Source of the DNA: Candidatus Treponema caballi
GTDB taxonomy: Bacteria > Spirochaetota > Spirochaetia > Treponematales > Treponemataceae
Length of the DNA: 64,000 nucleotides
Assembly (NCBI GenBank): GCA_018066285.1
Contig: JAGHRS010000052.1
Coordinates: 26,189 to 90,188, forward strand
Direction: 5' to 3'
Positions 8,369 through 17,141 of the stretch are shown here, in pieces. The notes below the pieces were generated by a model. That model saw only the letters and a list, made by a program, of their open reading frames with translations, searched no databases and was not told the DNA's origin. The position numbers and the translations under genes are program-made. How positions within the stretch are numbered: the first letter of the stretch is position 1; every line of letters begins with the position of its first letter.

Positions 8369-9798
8369 ACAGAGCATTCCTTCAGAGAGTCCTGCACCGT
8401 ATCTTCATTCTGTTTCTGTCACTGGCCGGTTCCTTTACGCTTGTTTTCTGCATCCGCGACGCACTGCCTGCGGGCTTCGTAAAGCCTCTTGGCATTACAC
8501 TGCTTTTCATCACCGGTCTGGATATCATCAGCATGATAGTGCATGATCTGTTCGTTTCGGAAAAAGCCAACGGATTCACGTATATCAGGTATGCGGTGTA
8601 TCTGAACATCATCCTGATTCTGCTCATCAAATTCTGCAAGCCGATTGTCTCAACCGGCCTTATTTGGATAGGCACAAACCTTGCGGTCGTACTGACATAC
8701 CTGATAAAGCGGATGTTCGACCTGTATGAAACGTTTTGCGAACACACAAACGGGATGGACGGGAAAGAGCTTTCATCTGACCTTACAGAAAACAACTGGT
8801 TTGTATCGGATTACATAAACTATGCAAAAAAGCTGATTTTCTCGCTGTTTATCATATCCCTTGTCCTTTGTGCTTTTGTCCTTGTCCTGCATATTGTCGG
8901 ACGGTCTGTATCCATTCCGCTGTATGTAAGCCTTGTCTGCTTCATTGTTGCCTATGTTGGACTCATCATCCTGCATACAGTTAATGATCACGAAACGTCT
9001 TTTGCTTTTCTGGGACACGCAGCCATTTTCAACTACAGAAAACATATCCTGCTTATCTGCATCCTCCTCTGCCTCATCAGCATGGGAGCCGGTATCATTC
9101 TTTCGTCAGACACGCCGCTGCTCAGACCTGAGTATTTTGCCTGGCTGCTGAAAGGTTTCCCTCAGGATATATCACCGTCTGAATATACCGGATATAACTC
9201 TTCTTCTTCACCGATTGAGGAAGCGATTGACCTTACTGACGTCGGTAACTTACGGGAAGATTCGCCAATCATTAAGATTCTGCACTATTTCTTCATAGGT
9301 CTTGAGTATTGTGTCATTGCCGCTATTGTAATCGGCATCTTCATCTTCATGACAAACGCCTTCTTCGGCAAAAAGTGGAAGGATTTCTGGAAAGAAAGAA
9401 AACTGAGCAAGCTGATGAAAGCGGTGTGGATGAAACTGAAACAGCTTATTCATGACCTGCTTCACATGAAGTGGCAGAAACGTGTCTACAACACCGTGGA
9501 AGCGGCAAGTTTCCGTGATGCCATGAAGAGCCTGCTTTCCGGCGCGCGCAAGTCAAAAGAAAAGCGTGCGGAACTGGATGCCCTCACAAAGAAGTTCATG
9601 GAACTTGTCGATTTCGCCGCTTCCAAAGGTGTCAGTTTCAAACCGCACATAGCCCCGCTGGAGTTCGCGCGCCTGCTGGAAAACGATGCTGCACTTACCG
9701 CAGGCCGGCTGTTTGAGCAGGCACTGTACGCGAAAGAGCTTCTCACCAAAGAAGAGCGCGCGCAGTTTGAAGAAAGCATTCAGACGGCGTGCAGATAA
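8365..9798 (+). CDS. Polytopic membrane protein with DUF4129-like C-terminus
   Basis: A 477-residue protein with about eight hydrophobic segments (four before residue 120, the rest between about 150 and 340) followed by a cytosolic, charged C-terminal domain. The end (residues about 400-470, with FKPHIAPLEFARLL and GRLFEQALYA) resembles DUF4129, normally found at the C-terminus of transglutaminase-like proteins in MoxR operons. No transglutaminase core is present here, so this may be the membrane scaffold alone. Last gene of the MoxR operon, ended by a strong terminator shared with mnmG. Confidence 0.75.
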   Translation: MNRAFLQRVLHRIFILFLSLAGSFTLVFCIRDALPAGFVKPLGITLLFITGLDIISMIVHDLFVSEKANGFTYIRYAVYLNIILILLIKFCKPIVSTGLIWIGTNLAVVLTYLIKRMFDLYETFCEHTNGMDGKELSSDLTENNWFVSDYINYAKKLIFSLFIISLVLCAFVLVLHIVGRSVSIPLYVSLVCFIVAYVGLIILHTVNDHETSFAFLGHAAIFNYRKHILLICILLCLISMGAGIILSSDTPLLRPEYFAWLLKGFPQDISPSEYTGYNSSSSPIEEAIDLTDVGNLREDSPIIKILHYFFIGLEYCVIAAIVIGIFIFMTNAFFGKKWKDFWKERKLSKLMKAVWMKLKQLIHDLLHMKWQKRVYNTVEAASFRDAMKSLLSGARKSKEKRAELDALTKKFMELVDFAASKGVSFKPHIAPLEFARLLENDAALTAGRLFEQALYAKELLTKEERAQFEESIQTACR

Positions 9799-9833
9799 AA
9801 GAGAAGGGCGCTGTGAAAGCGCCCTTCTCTTTT
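9797..9833. terminator. Bidirectional terminator between the MoxR operon and mnmG
   Basis: A 16-base-pair perfect stem (AAAAGAGAAGGGCGCT and its complement) with loop GTGAA. A- and T-runs flank it so it works on both strands. It overlaps the mnmG stop codon. Confidence 0.92.
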
Positions 9834-11793
9834 ATCTCAGATATACCATGAGCAGCATGACGTCGCTCGTGCGGATGCCGGATATGCGGCTTGCCTGACC
9901 GAGCGTAACCGGCCTGATTTTCTCAAGCTTCAGACGACTCTCGGCAGAAAGGCCAGGGATGGCGCCGTAGTCAAAGTGTTCGGGGATATGCGCGTTCTCC
10001 ATCTTCTTCATCTTTTCGACGCGCTTATCCTGCTTTTCTATGTAGTGCTCGTACTTGTAGTCAATCTGCGCAGCATTCCAGTACGCTTCCCTGTAGCCGG
10101 GGTTTTCGGCGTGCGGCTTTTTCTTAAGCAGCGCAAGAATCTCGTCGCGTGCGGCAACTTTCTCGCGCACCTTATCAAGCTGAGCCTGCGTCTTAAGGCC
10201 GACGGCGAATCCCTTTTCAATAAGGCGCTCATCAGCTGTGTCGTGACGCAGGTTCAGGCGGTACTCGGCGCGCGCGGTGAACATGCGGTACGGCTCTTTG
10301 GTGCCAAGCGTCACAAGATCGTCGATAAGAACGCCGATGTACGCTTCGCTCCGTCCCAGGATAAGCGGCTCGTAGCGCGGAATGTCGTGCAGGCGGTCAG
10401 CGCTGCAAGAATATGTCTTGCCGTCAGCTGAGCTTTCAGCAGTCATGCGCGGACCGCACGCCTCAATATGGGCGCGGCAGTACAGGCCTGCGTTTATGCC
10501 GGCAACAAGGCCCTGCCCCGCAGCTTCCTCGTAGCCGGAAGTTCCGTTAATCTGGCCTGCATTAAAGAGCCCGGCTACAAGCTTCGTTTCAAGTGACGGA
10601 TAGAGCTGTGTCGGCTCAACATAATCGTATTCGACAGCATAACCAGGCCGGGCGACGACAGCGTGCGCAAAGCCGGGCAGCGTGCGGAGAAAGCGGTCCT
10701 GCACTTCTTCAGGCAGCGAAGACGAGAAGCCGTTCAGGTAGACTTCTTCAGTTTCAAGGCCCTCCGGCTCAATGAAAAGCTGGTGCCGCTCGCGTTCCTT
10801 GAAGCGCATGACCTTATCCTCAATTGACGGACAGTAGCGCGGACCAACGCCGCTTATCTTGCCTGAGTACAGCGGGGAAAGCCCGATGTTCTCACGGATT
10901 ATTTTATGCGTTTCTTCGTTCGTGTACACAAGATGGCACGGCACCATAGGGCGGTCAATTGTCTCGTCGTCAAACGAGAACGGAATGACGTCATCATCGC
11001 CAGGCTGCAGCTCGAGCGTAGAAAAGTCAATTGAGTGACGAAGGACGCGTGGCGGTGTTCCCGTCTTTAAGCGGCCTGTCGTAAAGCCGATGCGGTTGAG
11101 CGCCGCGGTAAGGCCGAATGCGCCTGCTTCACCGAGACGGCCACATGGGGCGTCGTATGCGCCAATGAAAATGCGTCCGCCAAGGAATGTGCCCGTCGTA
11201 AGGATTGCCGCCCTGACCGGAACACGCCGGCCACGCTCAGTAATGACGGCGGTCAGTTTCTGCCGCATCGCGACGCCATCTGCATTCACGCTGACTTTCT
11301 CGCAGTCAACGCGGTGCTCGCCTGGAATTGAGCCTTCCTCAGCCTGAGAGCCCGCGCCTTTTGGAAGCGGGTCAGAACTCATCACCGTTTCAAGGTCGAC
11401 AACGGTGTCCTGCAGCGTATACAGGTTGTCTGTCTGCTCGAGCGTCTGACGGGCAAGCCGTGAGTAGAGCAGCTTGTCCGCCTGGCTTCTTGGAGCCTGC
11501 ACGGCCGGGCCGCGGCTTCTGTTAAGCAGGCGGAACTGAATCATGCTTTTGTCGATGAGTTTTGCCATCTCACCGCCGAGTGCATCTATTTCGCGGACGA
11601 TGTTGCCCTTTGCAATGCCTCCGATTGACGGATTGCAGGACATGCGGCCGATTGAGTCTATGGTCTGTGTGATGAGGATAGTCTTAAGGCCCATGCGGGC
11701 ACAGGCGAGCGACGCTTCAATGCCGGCGTGGCCGCCGCCTACGACAGCGACGTCAAAGCTGTCATGGTATCCGGTATAAGTAACATCAATCAT
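9832..11793 (-). CDS. mnmG: tRNA uridine-5-carboxymethylaminomethyl modification enzyme MnmG
   Basis: A 653-residue FAD protein of the GidA/MnmG family that, with MnmE, modifies U34 in the wobble position of certain tRNAs. The FAD site VVGGGHAGIEASLACARMG is at residues 16-34; other family blocks are CNPSIGGIAKG, GRLKTGTPPR, QGLVAGINA and RAEYRLNLRHDTADERL. It carries an insertion of about 20 residues around residue 145-170 that looks like surface linker. The start has GGAGG nine bases upstream. Transcribed in the same direction as metA with only a short gap to it. Confidence 0.95.
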   Translation of the reverse strand: MIDVTYTGYHDSFDVAVVGGGHAGIEASLACARMGLKTILITQTIDSIGRMSCNPSIGGIAKGNIVREIDALGGEMAKLIDKSMIQFRLLNRSRGPAVQAPRSQADKLLYSRLARQTLEQTDNLYTLQDTVVDLETVMSSDPLPKGAGSQAEEGSIPGEHRVDCEKVSVNADGVAMRQKLTAVITERGRRVPVRAAILTTGTFLGGRIFIGAYDAPCGRLGEAGAFGLTAALNRIGFTTGRLKTGTPPRVLRHSIDFSTLELQPGDDDVIPFSFDDETIDRPMVPCHLVYTNEETHKIIRENIGLSPLYSGKISGVGPRYCPSIEDKVMRFKERERHQLFIEPEGLETEEVYLNGFSSSLPEEVQDRFLRTLPGFAHAVVARPGYAVEYDYVEPTQLYPSLETKLVAGLFNAGQINGTSGYEEAAGQGLVAGINAGLYCRAHIEACGPRMTAESSADGKTYSCSADRLHDIPRYEPLILGRSEAYIGVLIDDLVTLGTKEPYRMFTARAEYRLNLRHDTADERLIEKGFAVGLKTQAQLDKVREKVAARDEILALLKKKPHAENPGYREAYWNAAQIDYKYEHYIEKQDKRVEKMKKMENAHIPEHFDYGAIPGLSAESRLKLEKIRPVTLGQASRISGIRTSDVMLLMVYLR

Positions 11794-11822
11794 TAAAAAA
11801 AGCCTCCATGGGCTGTAAAAGA

Positions 11823-12740
11823 CTACAGTTTGCCCAACTCGAACGGTGTTTCCTGGTAAACGTAATAGTTCAGCCAGTTCGAATAGAATAAGTGGGCGAT
11901 GCTGCGCCAGGTTGAGCGCGGGCGCATGGATGGGTTGTCATCGGGGAAGTAGTGCTTTGGCATATCCACGTTGTCCATGCCTTTTTTAAGGTCACGGCGG
12001 TATTCTCCTTCGAGCGTGTCCGTGTCGTACTCAAGGTGTCCCGTCATGAAAATCTGACGGTTGTTGTTTGACTTTACGAGAAGGACGCCTGACTCATCAG
12101 ATTCTGCAAGAATGGTAAGCTCATCATGCTTTTTTACGTCTTCACTGTGGATTTCTGTGTGGCGTGACTGCGGACACGGGAATAAATCGTCAAAGCCACG
12201 GAGAAGCGGTTCTGCAACGGTCGTCTTGTAGTTGGTGAAAATGCCCGACAGCTTCTTTTCAAGACAGTACTTGGGAATACCGTAGTGGTGGTACAGACCA
12301 GCCTGAGCACCCCAGCAGATGTAAAGCGTACAGAAAACGTTCCTGTTTGCGTAATCCATAATCTGGCACAGTTCATTCCAGTAGTCTACATCCTCAAACG
12401 GAATCTGCTCTACAGGAGCTCCCGTGATGATCATGCCGTCGAAACGCTGCTTGAGGACTTCATCCGTAGTAATGTAGAAGCGTTCAAGATGCTCGCGTCC
12501 GGTATTTTTTGATTCATGACTTGCCATGTGTACAAGGGAAATCTCAATCTGAAGCGGCGTGTTTCCGAGAAGGCGGAGAAGCTGCGTTTCCGTTGCAATT
12601 TTTGTAGGCATCAGGTTTACAATGGCAATCTTGAGCGGACGGATATCCTGGATGGCAGCACGCTGTTCTGTCATGACGAAGATGTTCTCATTTTCAAGCA
12701 CCTCACGTGCCGGTAAATCTGACTGAATCTTTATTGGCAT
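11823..12740 (-). CDS. metA: Homoserine O-acyltransferase (MetA family)
   Basis: About 305 residues from the chosen ATG at 12740 ([21 protein letters not shown]), which matches the conserved N-terminus; an in-frame GTG at 12764 is less likely. The catalytic cysteine is in ICWGAQAG, and the family blocks [20 protein letters not shown] and PQSRHTE (His-Glu region) are present. The enzyme activates homoserine for methionine synthesis. Many MetA-family proteins outside the enterics use acetyl-CoA, and the O-acetylhomoserine sulfhydrylase gene at 42-43 kb would fit an acetyl donor here (inference). An extended -10 box lies seven bases before the ATG, with no ribosome site. Confidence 0.92.
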   Translation of the reverse strand: MPIKIQSDLPAREVLENENIFVMTEQRAAIQDIRPLKIAIVNLMPTKIATETQLLRLLGNTPLQIEISLVHMASHESKNTGREHLERFYITTDEVLKQRFDGMIITGAPVEQIPFEDVDYWNELCQIMDYANRNVFCTLYICWGAQAGLYHHYGIPKYCLEKKLSGIFTNYKTTVAEPLLRGFDDLFPCPQSRHTEIHSEDVKKHDELTILAESDESGVLLVKSNNNRQIFMTGHLEYDTDTLEGEYRRDLKKGMDNVDMPKHYFPDDNPSMRPRSTWRSIAHLFYSNWLNYYVYQETPFELGKL

Positions 12741-12747
12741 GTGAGAA

Positions 12748-12756
12748 AATATAGCA
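12748..12756 (-). promoter_or_regulatory. Extended -10 promoter of metA (leaderless)
   Basis: On the minus strand TGC-TATATT is followed by seven bases and ATG at 12740. No Shine-Dalgarno sequence. It is divergent with the promoter of the next gene. Confidence 0.55.
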
Positions 12757-12771
12757 TGTTTCACTTATATT

Positions 12772-12780
12772 TGCTATACT
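12772..12780 (+). promoter_or_regulatory. Extended -10 promoter of the hydrolase-like gene (leaderless)
   Basis: TTGC-TATACT (box 12775-12780), seven bases, then ATG 12788. No ribosome site. Only 47 bases separate the two divergent start codons. Confidence 0.65.
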
Positions 12781-12787
12781 TAGGGAT

Positions 12788-13729
12788 ATGACAAACGACA
12801 GGCGCAGCGCAGTCAAAAAGCTCAAAACTCTTGTTTATACACCAAAATCAGAAACTGAAAGTTTCAGACGGCGCATCGAGGACTCTTTCACAAACGTTTT
12901 TCTCCCCAATCACGTAGAAAAGACGGAAATTGACGCTGAAGGCATAGTCAGCGACATGCTCACGCCACAAGTCTATGCAACAGACAGAATCATTCTCTAC
13001 ATTCACGGCGGATCTTTCGTTGGTGGCAGCCGCGCTTCCTGGCGCAACTTCTGCGCATCCCTTGCAAACACGTCAAACACGCGCGTAGTCGTTCCTGAGT
13101 TCCGTCTGGCGCCTAAATACGCGTATCCGGCAGCTCTTGATGACGCAAAGAAAGTCCTTAAGTACCTGTACCAGGATGGCGTTCAGATTACCATTGCAGC
13201 AGATGGTTCAGGCGCTTCCATTGCACTTGCGCTTGTTTTCTGCCTGAAAGGTGAAGCGCGCAAAAAGATAGACAATATCGTCCTGCTTTCACCATGGCTC
13301 AACCTGTCAGGATCTGCATCAATCCTTCACATGAAGAAATGCCGGGATGAAATTCTTTCACCAGAAGCAGTCCGCCACTGCAGCAACATGTACACGTACG
13401 AGTCAAATCAGGTGAATCCGCTTGTCTCTCCGCTCTGCGCACAGCCTCAGATGTTTGAGGATTTTCCGGAAGTCTACATCCAGATGGGTGAAAAGGAAGC
13501 GCTTAAAGAAGACGCGGAAAAGTTCTGTGCGCTGCTTAAGGAAGCGGACGTTCCGCACATCCTTGATGTCTGGCCGGATATGATGTTCATGTTCCAGATG
13601 GCTGATGAATACATCAAGGAAGCACATCTTGCAGTCATCAAACTGGGTAAGTACGTTCAGGATTTCAAGCAGCGCAAGCGGAAAGAGTCAGAAGAACAGG
13701 ATATACAGGATAACCAGGAATCAATATGA
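12788..13729 (+). CDS. Alpha/beta hydrolase-fold protein (HSL/esterase-like) lacking the catalytic triad
   Basis: A 313-residue protein of the hormone-sensitive-lipase group: YIHGGSFVGG at residues 71-80 is the oxyanion HGG motif and FRLAPKYAYPAALDDA is the family block after it. In the nucleophile elbow, where relatives have GDSAGG, this has ADGSGA, so the serine position is Gly140 (Ser141 is displaced by one). The acid position is Glu237 (MGEKEAL) and the histidine position is Phe267 (DMMFMF). All three catalytic residues therefore look changed. It is likely a non-catalytic binding or scaffold protein. The stop overlaps the next gene by four bases (ATGA). Confidence 0.75.
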   Translation: MTNDRRSAVKKLKTLVYTPKSETESFRRRIEDSFTNVFLPNHVEKTEIDAEGIVSDMLTPQVYATDRIILYIHGGSFVGGSRASWRNFCASLANTSNTRVVVPEFRLAPKYAYPAALDDAKKVLKYLYQDGVQITIAADGSGASIALALVFCLKGEARKKIDNIVLLSPWLNLSGSASILHMKKCRDEILSPEAVRHCSNMYTYESNQVNPLVSPLCAQPQMFEDFPEVYIQMGEKEALKEDAEKFCALLKEADVPHILDVWPDMMFMFQMADEYIKEAHLAVIKLGKYVQDFKQRKRKESEEQDIQDNQESI

Positions 13730-15183
13730 TGGAATTGCTCGCCCCAGCCGGCAACATTGAGAAGCTGAAGTATGCTTACGCGTACGGAGCAGATGCTGCA
13801 TACATCGGCTTGAAAAAGTTCTCGCTCAGAATCAAGGCAGATAACTTTTACGAAGACGAATACAAACAGATAATCGAGCTTAAAAAGCAGTATCCGGGAC
13901 GCCGCCTTCACTGCGCACTCAACATCAGCTTCCACAACAAGGATATAGACAACTTCCTTTCAGAAATAGACTACTTCAAGGCGTACCCCATCGACGCGTT
14001 CATCGTGCAGGACATCGGCATCGTACCAATTCTGCAGAAGCACTTCCCTGATGTTGCGCTTCACGTCAGTACCCAGGCAAACTGCATCAACCGCGAGGCT
14101 GTAAAAATGTACAAGTCTCTGGGCTTTTCGCGTGTCGTACTTGGCCGCGAGGCAAGCCTTGCTGAAATACGCGAGATAAAGGACGCTGTTCCTGACATGG
14201 AACTTGAAGCATTCGCTCACGGCGCCATGTGCATCTCGTACTCAGGCCGCTGCCTCATGAGCGCGTACCTGACCGGTCGCAGCGCCAACAGCGGATTCTG
14301 CTCACACAGCTGCCGCTGGAACTTCAAGCTTGATGAAGCACCAAGCGCCAAAGACCTGGCAGAAAGCGGCCGCCTGTACCTGACTGAGCAGCAGCGCCCG
14401 GATGAGCACTTTCCCGTGTACGAAGGCGAAGACTTTACCGCCATCCTTTCATCAAAAGACCTGTGCATGGTAGACCATCTTGCAGACATGAAAGCAGCCG
14501 GCATCGACTCGCTTAAAATAGAAGGCCGCATGAAGAGCCTGTACTACGTCGCCATGACAACGCGCGCATACAGGAAAGCGCTCGACGCCCTTGAAGGCAG
14601 AATCAGCGACGCAGAAGCAGCTCCGTACGTGGCAGAGCTCTACAAAGCCGCCCACCGCGAGTTTGCCACAGGCTTCTTCTACAACCATGAAGACGCTGAC
14701 AAGACAACTTCTGGCGAATCATTCAGTGAGTTTGAGCTTGCCGCTACCGTAGGCGCCCCTCTCTCTGACGAAGAGACCGCAGCCATTGTTGAAAAAGGGG
14801 CGGCGACACGCGCTGCTTTCGATGCCATGATGGCATCCCTTCACCCGGACGCGCTCACCGCAAAAAAGAAAGACCTTGCCGACCATCCAGAAAAAGAGCC
14901 TTTCCCACTTCCGAAAGCAGATTGCACGGGCGAGGCAGCAAAAGCGCACCTGTTCCGCTTTGACCCGCTCAACCGCATAGAAGCTGAAACATTTGTTGAA
15001 TACGTGGGCCCTGACTGCACCGGCATTCAGGACACGACATTCCGCTTTGTAGACCCGGAGACAGGCTGCTTTGTGCCATGGACAGGCCACGACCACGGCT
15101 ATCTGCTCTGGACAGACAAACCAATCAGCGACGGTTTCATTGTGCGGATAAAGTCTGTTCCGCAGCCAAACAGGGGAAGATAA
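13726..15183 (+). CDS. Peptidase U32 family protein (TrhP/RlhA-like RNA hydroxylation)
   Basis: A 485-residue U32 protein starting MMELLAPAGN; the second ATG (13729) is equally possible. Family blocks are YGADAAYIGLKKFSLR, HVSTQANCINREA, the cysteine signature HGAMCISYSGRCLMS followed by CSHSCRW, and SLKIEGRMKS. Members such as E. coli YegQ/TrhP and RlhA are linked to hydroxylation of tRNA U34 or 23S rRNA and need an iron-sulfur system and prephenate; which RNA is the target here is unknown. It is translationally coupled to the degenerate hydrolase upstream. Confidence 0.88.
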   Translation: MMELLAPAGNIEKLKYAYAYGADAAYIGLKKFSLRIKADNFYEDEYKQIIELKKQYPGRRLHCALNISFHNKDIDNFLSEIDYFKAYPIDAFIVQDIGIVPILQKHFPDVALHVSTQANCINREAVKMYKSLGFSRVVLGREASLAEIREIKDAVPDMELEAFAHGAMCISYSGRCLMSAYLTGRSANSGFCSHSCRWNFKLDEAPSAKDLAESGRLYLTEQQRPDEHFPVYEGEDFTAILSSKDLCMVDHLADMKAAGIDSLKIEGRMKSLYYVAMTTRAYRKALDALEGRISDAEAAPYVAELYKAAHREFATGFFYNHEDADKTTSGESFSEFELAATVGAPLSDEETAAIVEKGAATRAAFDAMMASLHPDALTAKKKDLADHPEKEPFPLPKADCTGEAAKAHLFRFDPLNRIEAETFVEYVGPDCTGIQDTTFRFVDPETGCFVPWTGHDHGYLLWTDKPISDGFIVRIKSVPQPNRGR

Positions 15184-15214
15184 AAAAAAGAGAAGCAGAA
15201 GCTTCTCTTTTTTT
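15183..15214. terminator. Bidirectional terminator
   Basis: Perfect stem of 14 pairs (AAAAAAAGAGAAGC and its complement) with loop AGAA. It serves the U32 gene on the plus strand and the PilZ gene pair on the minus strand. Confidence 0.92.
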
Positions 15215-15226
15215 ATGAGCCACGCA

Positions 15227-16153
15227 TTAGTGAGCGGCGGTTATATCGGTGTAATGCAGACCTGATTTATTGTCATCATCAGCGTAAAAGTCATCATCAG
15301 TGCATTCTTCAAGATCAGCAAGCGCCTCAACCTTCTCAGCCTCATCCGGCACGCGGGTATAATCAGTCGGATCAAGTCCGCCACGTACGCAGATGGCTGT
15401 TGCCACTTTCTGCAGCTGAATGGCAGAATACGCCTTTATGTTTTTCTTCAGGTTCCAGGAATTGCCCTTGCTCGCAAACAGCATGACAAGCGTAACAGAC
15501 AGATTCGTCGGTTTCAGTGCATACAGAACGGCGGTACAGGGAAGTATCATCTGACCAAGGATGAGCTTTCCCTGAAGGACGGAATTGACCGTGAAGTGTG
15601 ATTCATCTAATCCGACAGCATCACAGGCAAAGCCGCACGAACTTATGTCCTTGATGGGAAGCGACATCTGCTTGCTGTTCGTCATGAAAGAGAACTTTGC
15701 ATCTGCTCCATGCGGAATGGAAACACGCACATACTGACGGCGGCCCTTAACTTCATTCAGCTCAAGGACGCCTGCAATTGCAGAACGGATTTCTTCCCTG
15801 TTGTTGCACCGCGGAAGATATCCGGCCGCAAGCTTAACGTTCAGCAGGAAGTTCTTCTGAACGGTACCTGTCTTACGCGAAATGACGCCGATAAGAACGT
15901 TCTTAAACTCAGGATTCTGCTCAATGGAAAGGATGAGATGAAGATACTCATCTTCAGTCATGCCGGAATCAATATCGAAAAAGCAGATGCTGTCAGGGAA
16001 CTGTCTCAGAAGCGATTTTGCATAGCGGGGTTCTTCAGTGTAATAGACTTCGTATTCCATCTCCAGCAGGTCTGGAATAATCTGTGTTTTGAGGATATAT
16101 CCGGGATTGATGAAAAGGACCTTACGGCCAAATGCTGGACTCCACTCTCCCAT
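15227..16153 (-). CDS. Receiver-like/PilZ two-domain protein, copy 2
   Basis: A 308-residue protein. Residues 1-125 resemble a response-regulator receiver fold (VLFINPGY strand, FFDID strand end, LIGVISRK strand), but the acidic pair at the start is missing, so it is a pseudo-receiver at best. Residues about 135-250 are a PilZ c-di-GMP-binding domain with the RxxxR motif in KGRRQYVRV and DISSCGF (D/NxSxxG). The acidic C-terminal tail is variable. It is a paralogue of the gene immediately upstream (16181-17053), 27 bases away, and has a GAGGAG ribosome site, so it is the second gene of the pair. Confidence 0.82.
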   Translation of the reverse strand: MGEWSPAFGRKVLFINPGYILKTQIIPDLLEMEYEVYYTEEPRYAKSLLRQFPDSICFFDIDSGMTEDEYLHLILSIEQNPEFKNVLIGVISRKTGTVQKNFLLNVKLAAGYLPRCNNREEIRSAIAGVLELNEVKGRRQYVRVSIPHGADAKFSFMTNSKQMSLPIKDISSCGFACDAVGLDESHFTVNSVLQGKLILGQMILPCTAVLYALKPTNLSVTLVMLFASKGNSWNLKKNIKAYSAIQLQKVATAICVRGGLDPTDYTRVPDEAEKVEALADLEECTDDDFYADDDNKSGLHYTDITAAH

Positions 16154-16180
16154 ATACCGCTCCTCATCCCATCCGTTGAA

Positions 16181-17053
16181 TTATTGCCCGCTGTCAGCAG
16201 GCGGCTGCTCATCCGCAGAACTGTCGCCGTCTTTCTTCTTTTTCGCATCTACATCCTGCGAATAATCCATCTCATCAGCAGGAGCAGAAGCCCGGATTTC
16301 ATCTATTGTCTTCTGCATCTTTTCTGCAACAAAAGACTGGATGATTTTCTTGTTGCTCCACGCGTTCGTCTGAGCAAACAGCATGACAAGAATAAGCGTG
16401 GTGTCAAACCGCTTTATGGTGAACAGAACGACAGAACACGGCAGAATGGTCGTTCCAAGCTGCAACTCACCGGGGATAAGAGAATTGACCGTGAATGCAG
16501 CTTCAGGATATCCCTTGGCATCACACGCAAATCCGCATGAACTGATATCCCGGAGCGGGAAATGCGTCGGAATTCCCTGAACCTTGCAGTAAAACTGGGC
16601 ACCAGATCCAGGAGGCAGGGAAACACGGACGAACTGACGGCGGCCTTTGACTTCGTAACAGTCAAAGAGCGACTTGAGTTCCTGCAGAAGCGCATCTTTA
16701 TTTGAAGATGTATTGATATATCCGGCAGATATTTTGAGTTTCTCATTGAACAGCTTCTGAAGACTGGCCATGCGTCTTGTCAGGACGGAGATGAGGACAT
16801 CACTGAATTCAGGATCATTCTCAATTGAGGCGATGAAGTTGAGGAACTCTTCCGCGGCCATGGATGAATCAACATCAATAAGGCACATGGAATGGGGAAA
16901 CTTTCGAAGGATAGCTTTCACACTGCGGGGGCTGTCCACGTAGTACACCTCATACTCCATTTCGAGAAGTTTCTGTATGATAATCGTCTTCACCAGGTAC
17001 GACGGATTAACAAAGATAACCTGCCGACCGAAAGCTGTAATATTCTCGCCCAT
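16181..17053 (-). CDS. Receiver-like/PilZ two-domain protein, copy 1
   Basis: A 290-residue paralogue of the downstream gene, alike along the whole length apart from the tails: pseudo-receiver (VIFVNPSYLVKT, CLIDVDSS, LISVLTRR) then PilZ with KGRRQFVRV and DISSCGF. The C-terminus is a Lys/Asp/Ser/Pro-rich low-complexity tail. The tandem arrangement suggests a duplication whose products may respond to different partners. Its promoter is an extended -10 (TGT-TATTCT) seven bases before the ATG and it has no ribosome site, unlike its sister. Confidence 0.82.
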   Translation of the reverse strand: MGENITAFGRQVIFVNPSYLVKTIIIQKLLEMEYEVYYVDSPRSVKAILRKFPHSMCLIDVDSSMAAEEFLNFIASIENDPEFSDVLISVLTRRMASLQKLFNEKLKISAGYINTSSNKDALLQELKSLFDCYEVKGRRQFVRVSLPPGSGAQFYCKVQGIPTHFPLRDISSCGFACDAKGYPEAAFTVNSLIPGELQLGTTILPCSVVLFTIKRFDTTLILVMLFAQTNAWSNKKIIQSFVAEKMQKTIDEIRASAPADEMDYSQDVDAKKKKDGDSSADEQPPADSGQ

Positions 17054-17060
17054 AGAATAT

Positions 17061-17069
17061 AGAATAACA
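17061..17069 (-). promoter_or_regulatory. Extended -10 promoter of the PilZ pair (leaderless)
   Basis: On the minus strand TGT-TATTCT, seven bases, then ATG 17053. Confidence 0.5.
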
Positions 17070-17141
17070 CTAAATCACATAAATTCCATAGATAAAAATT
17101 ATAAAGATAGGGAAAAAACTCCACTTTCTTTATCTTTCTTA

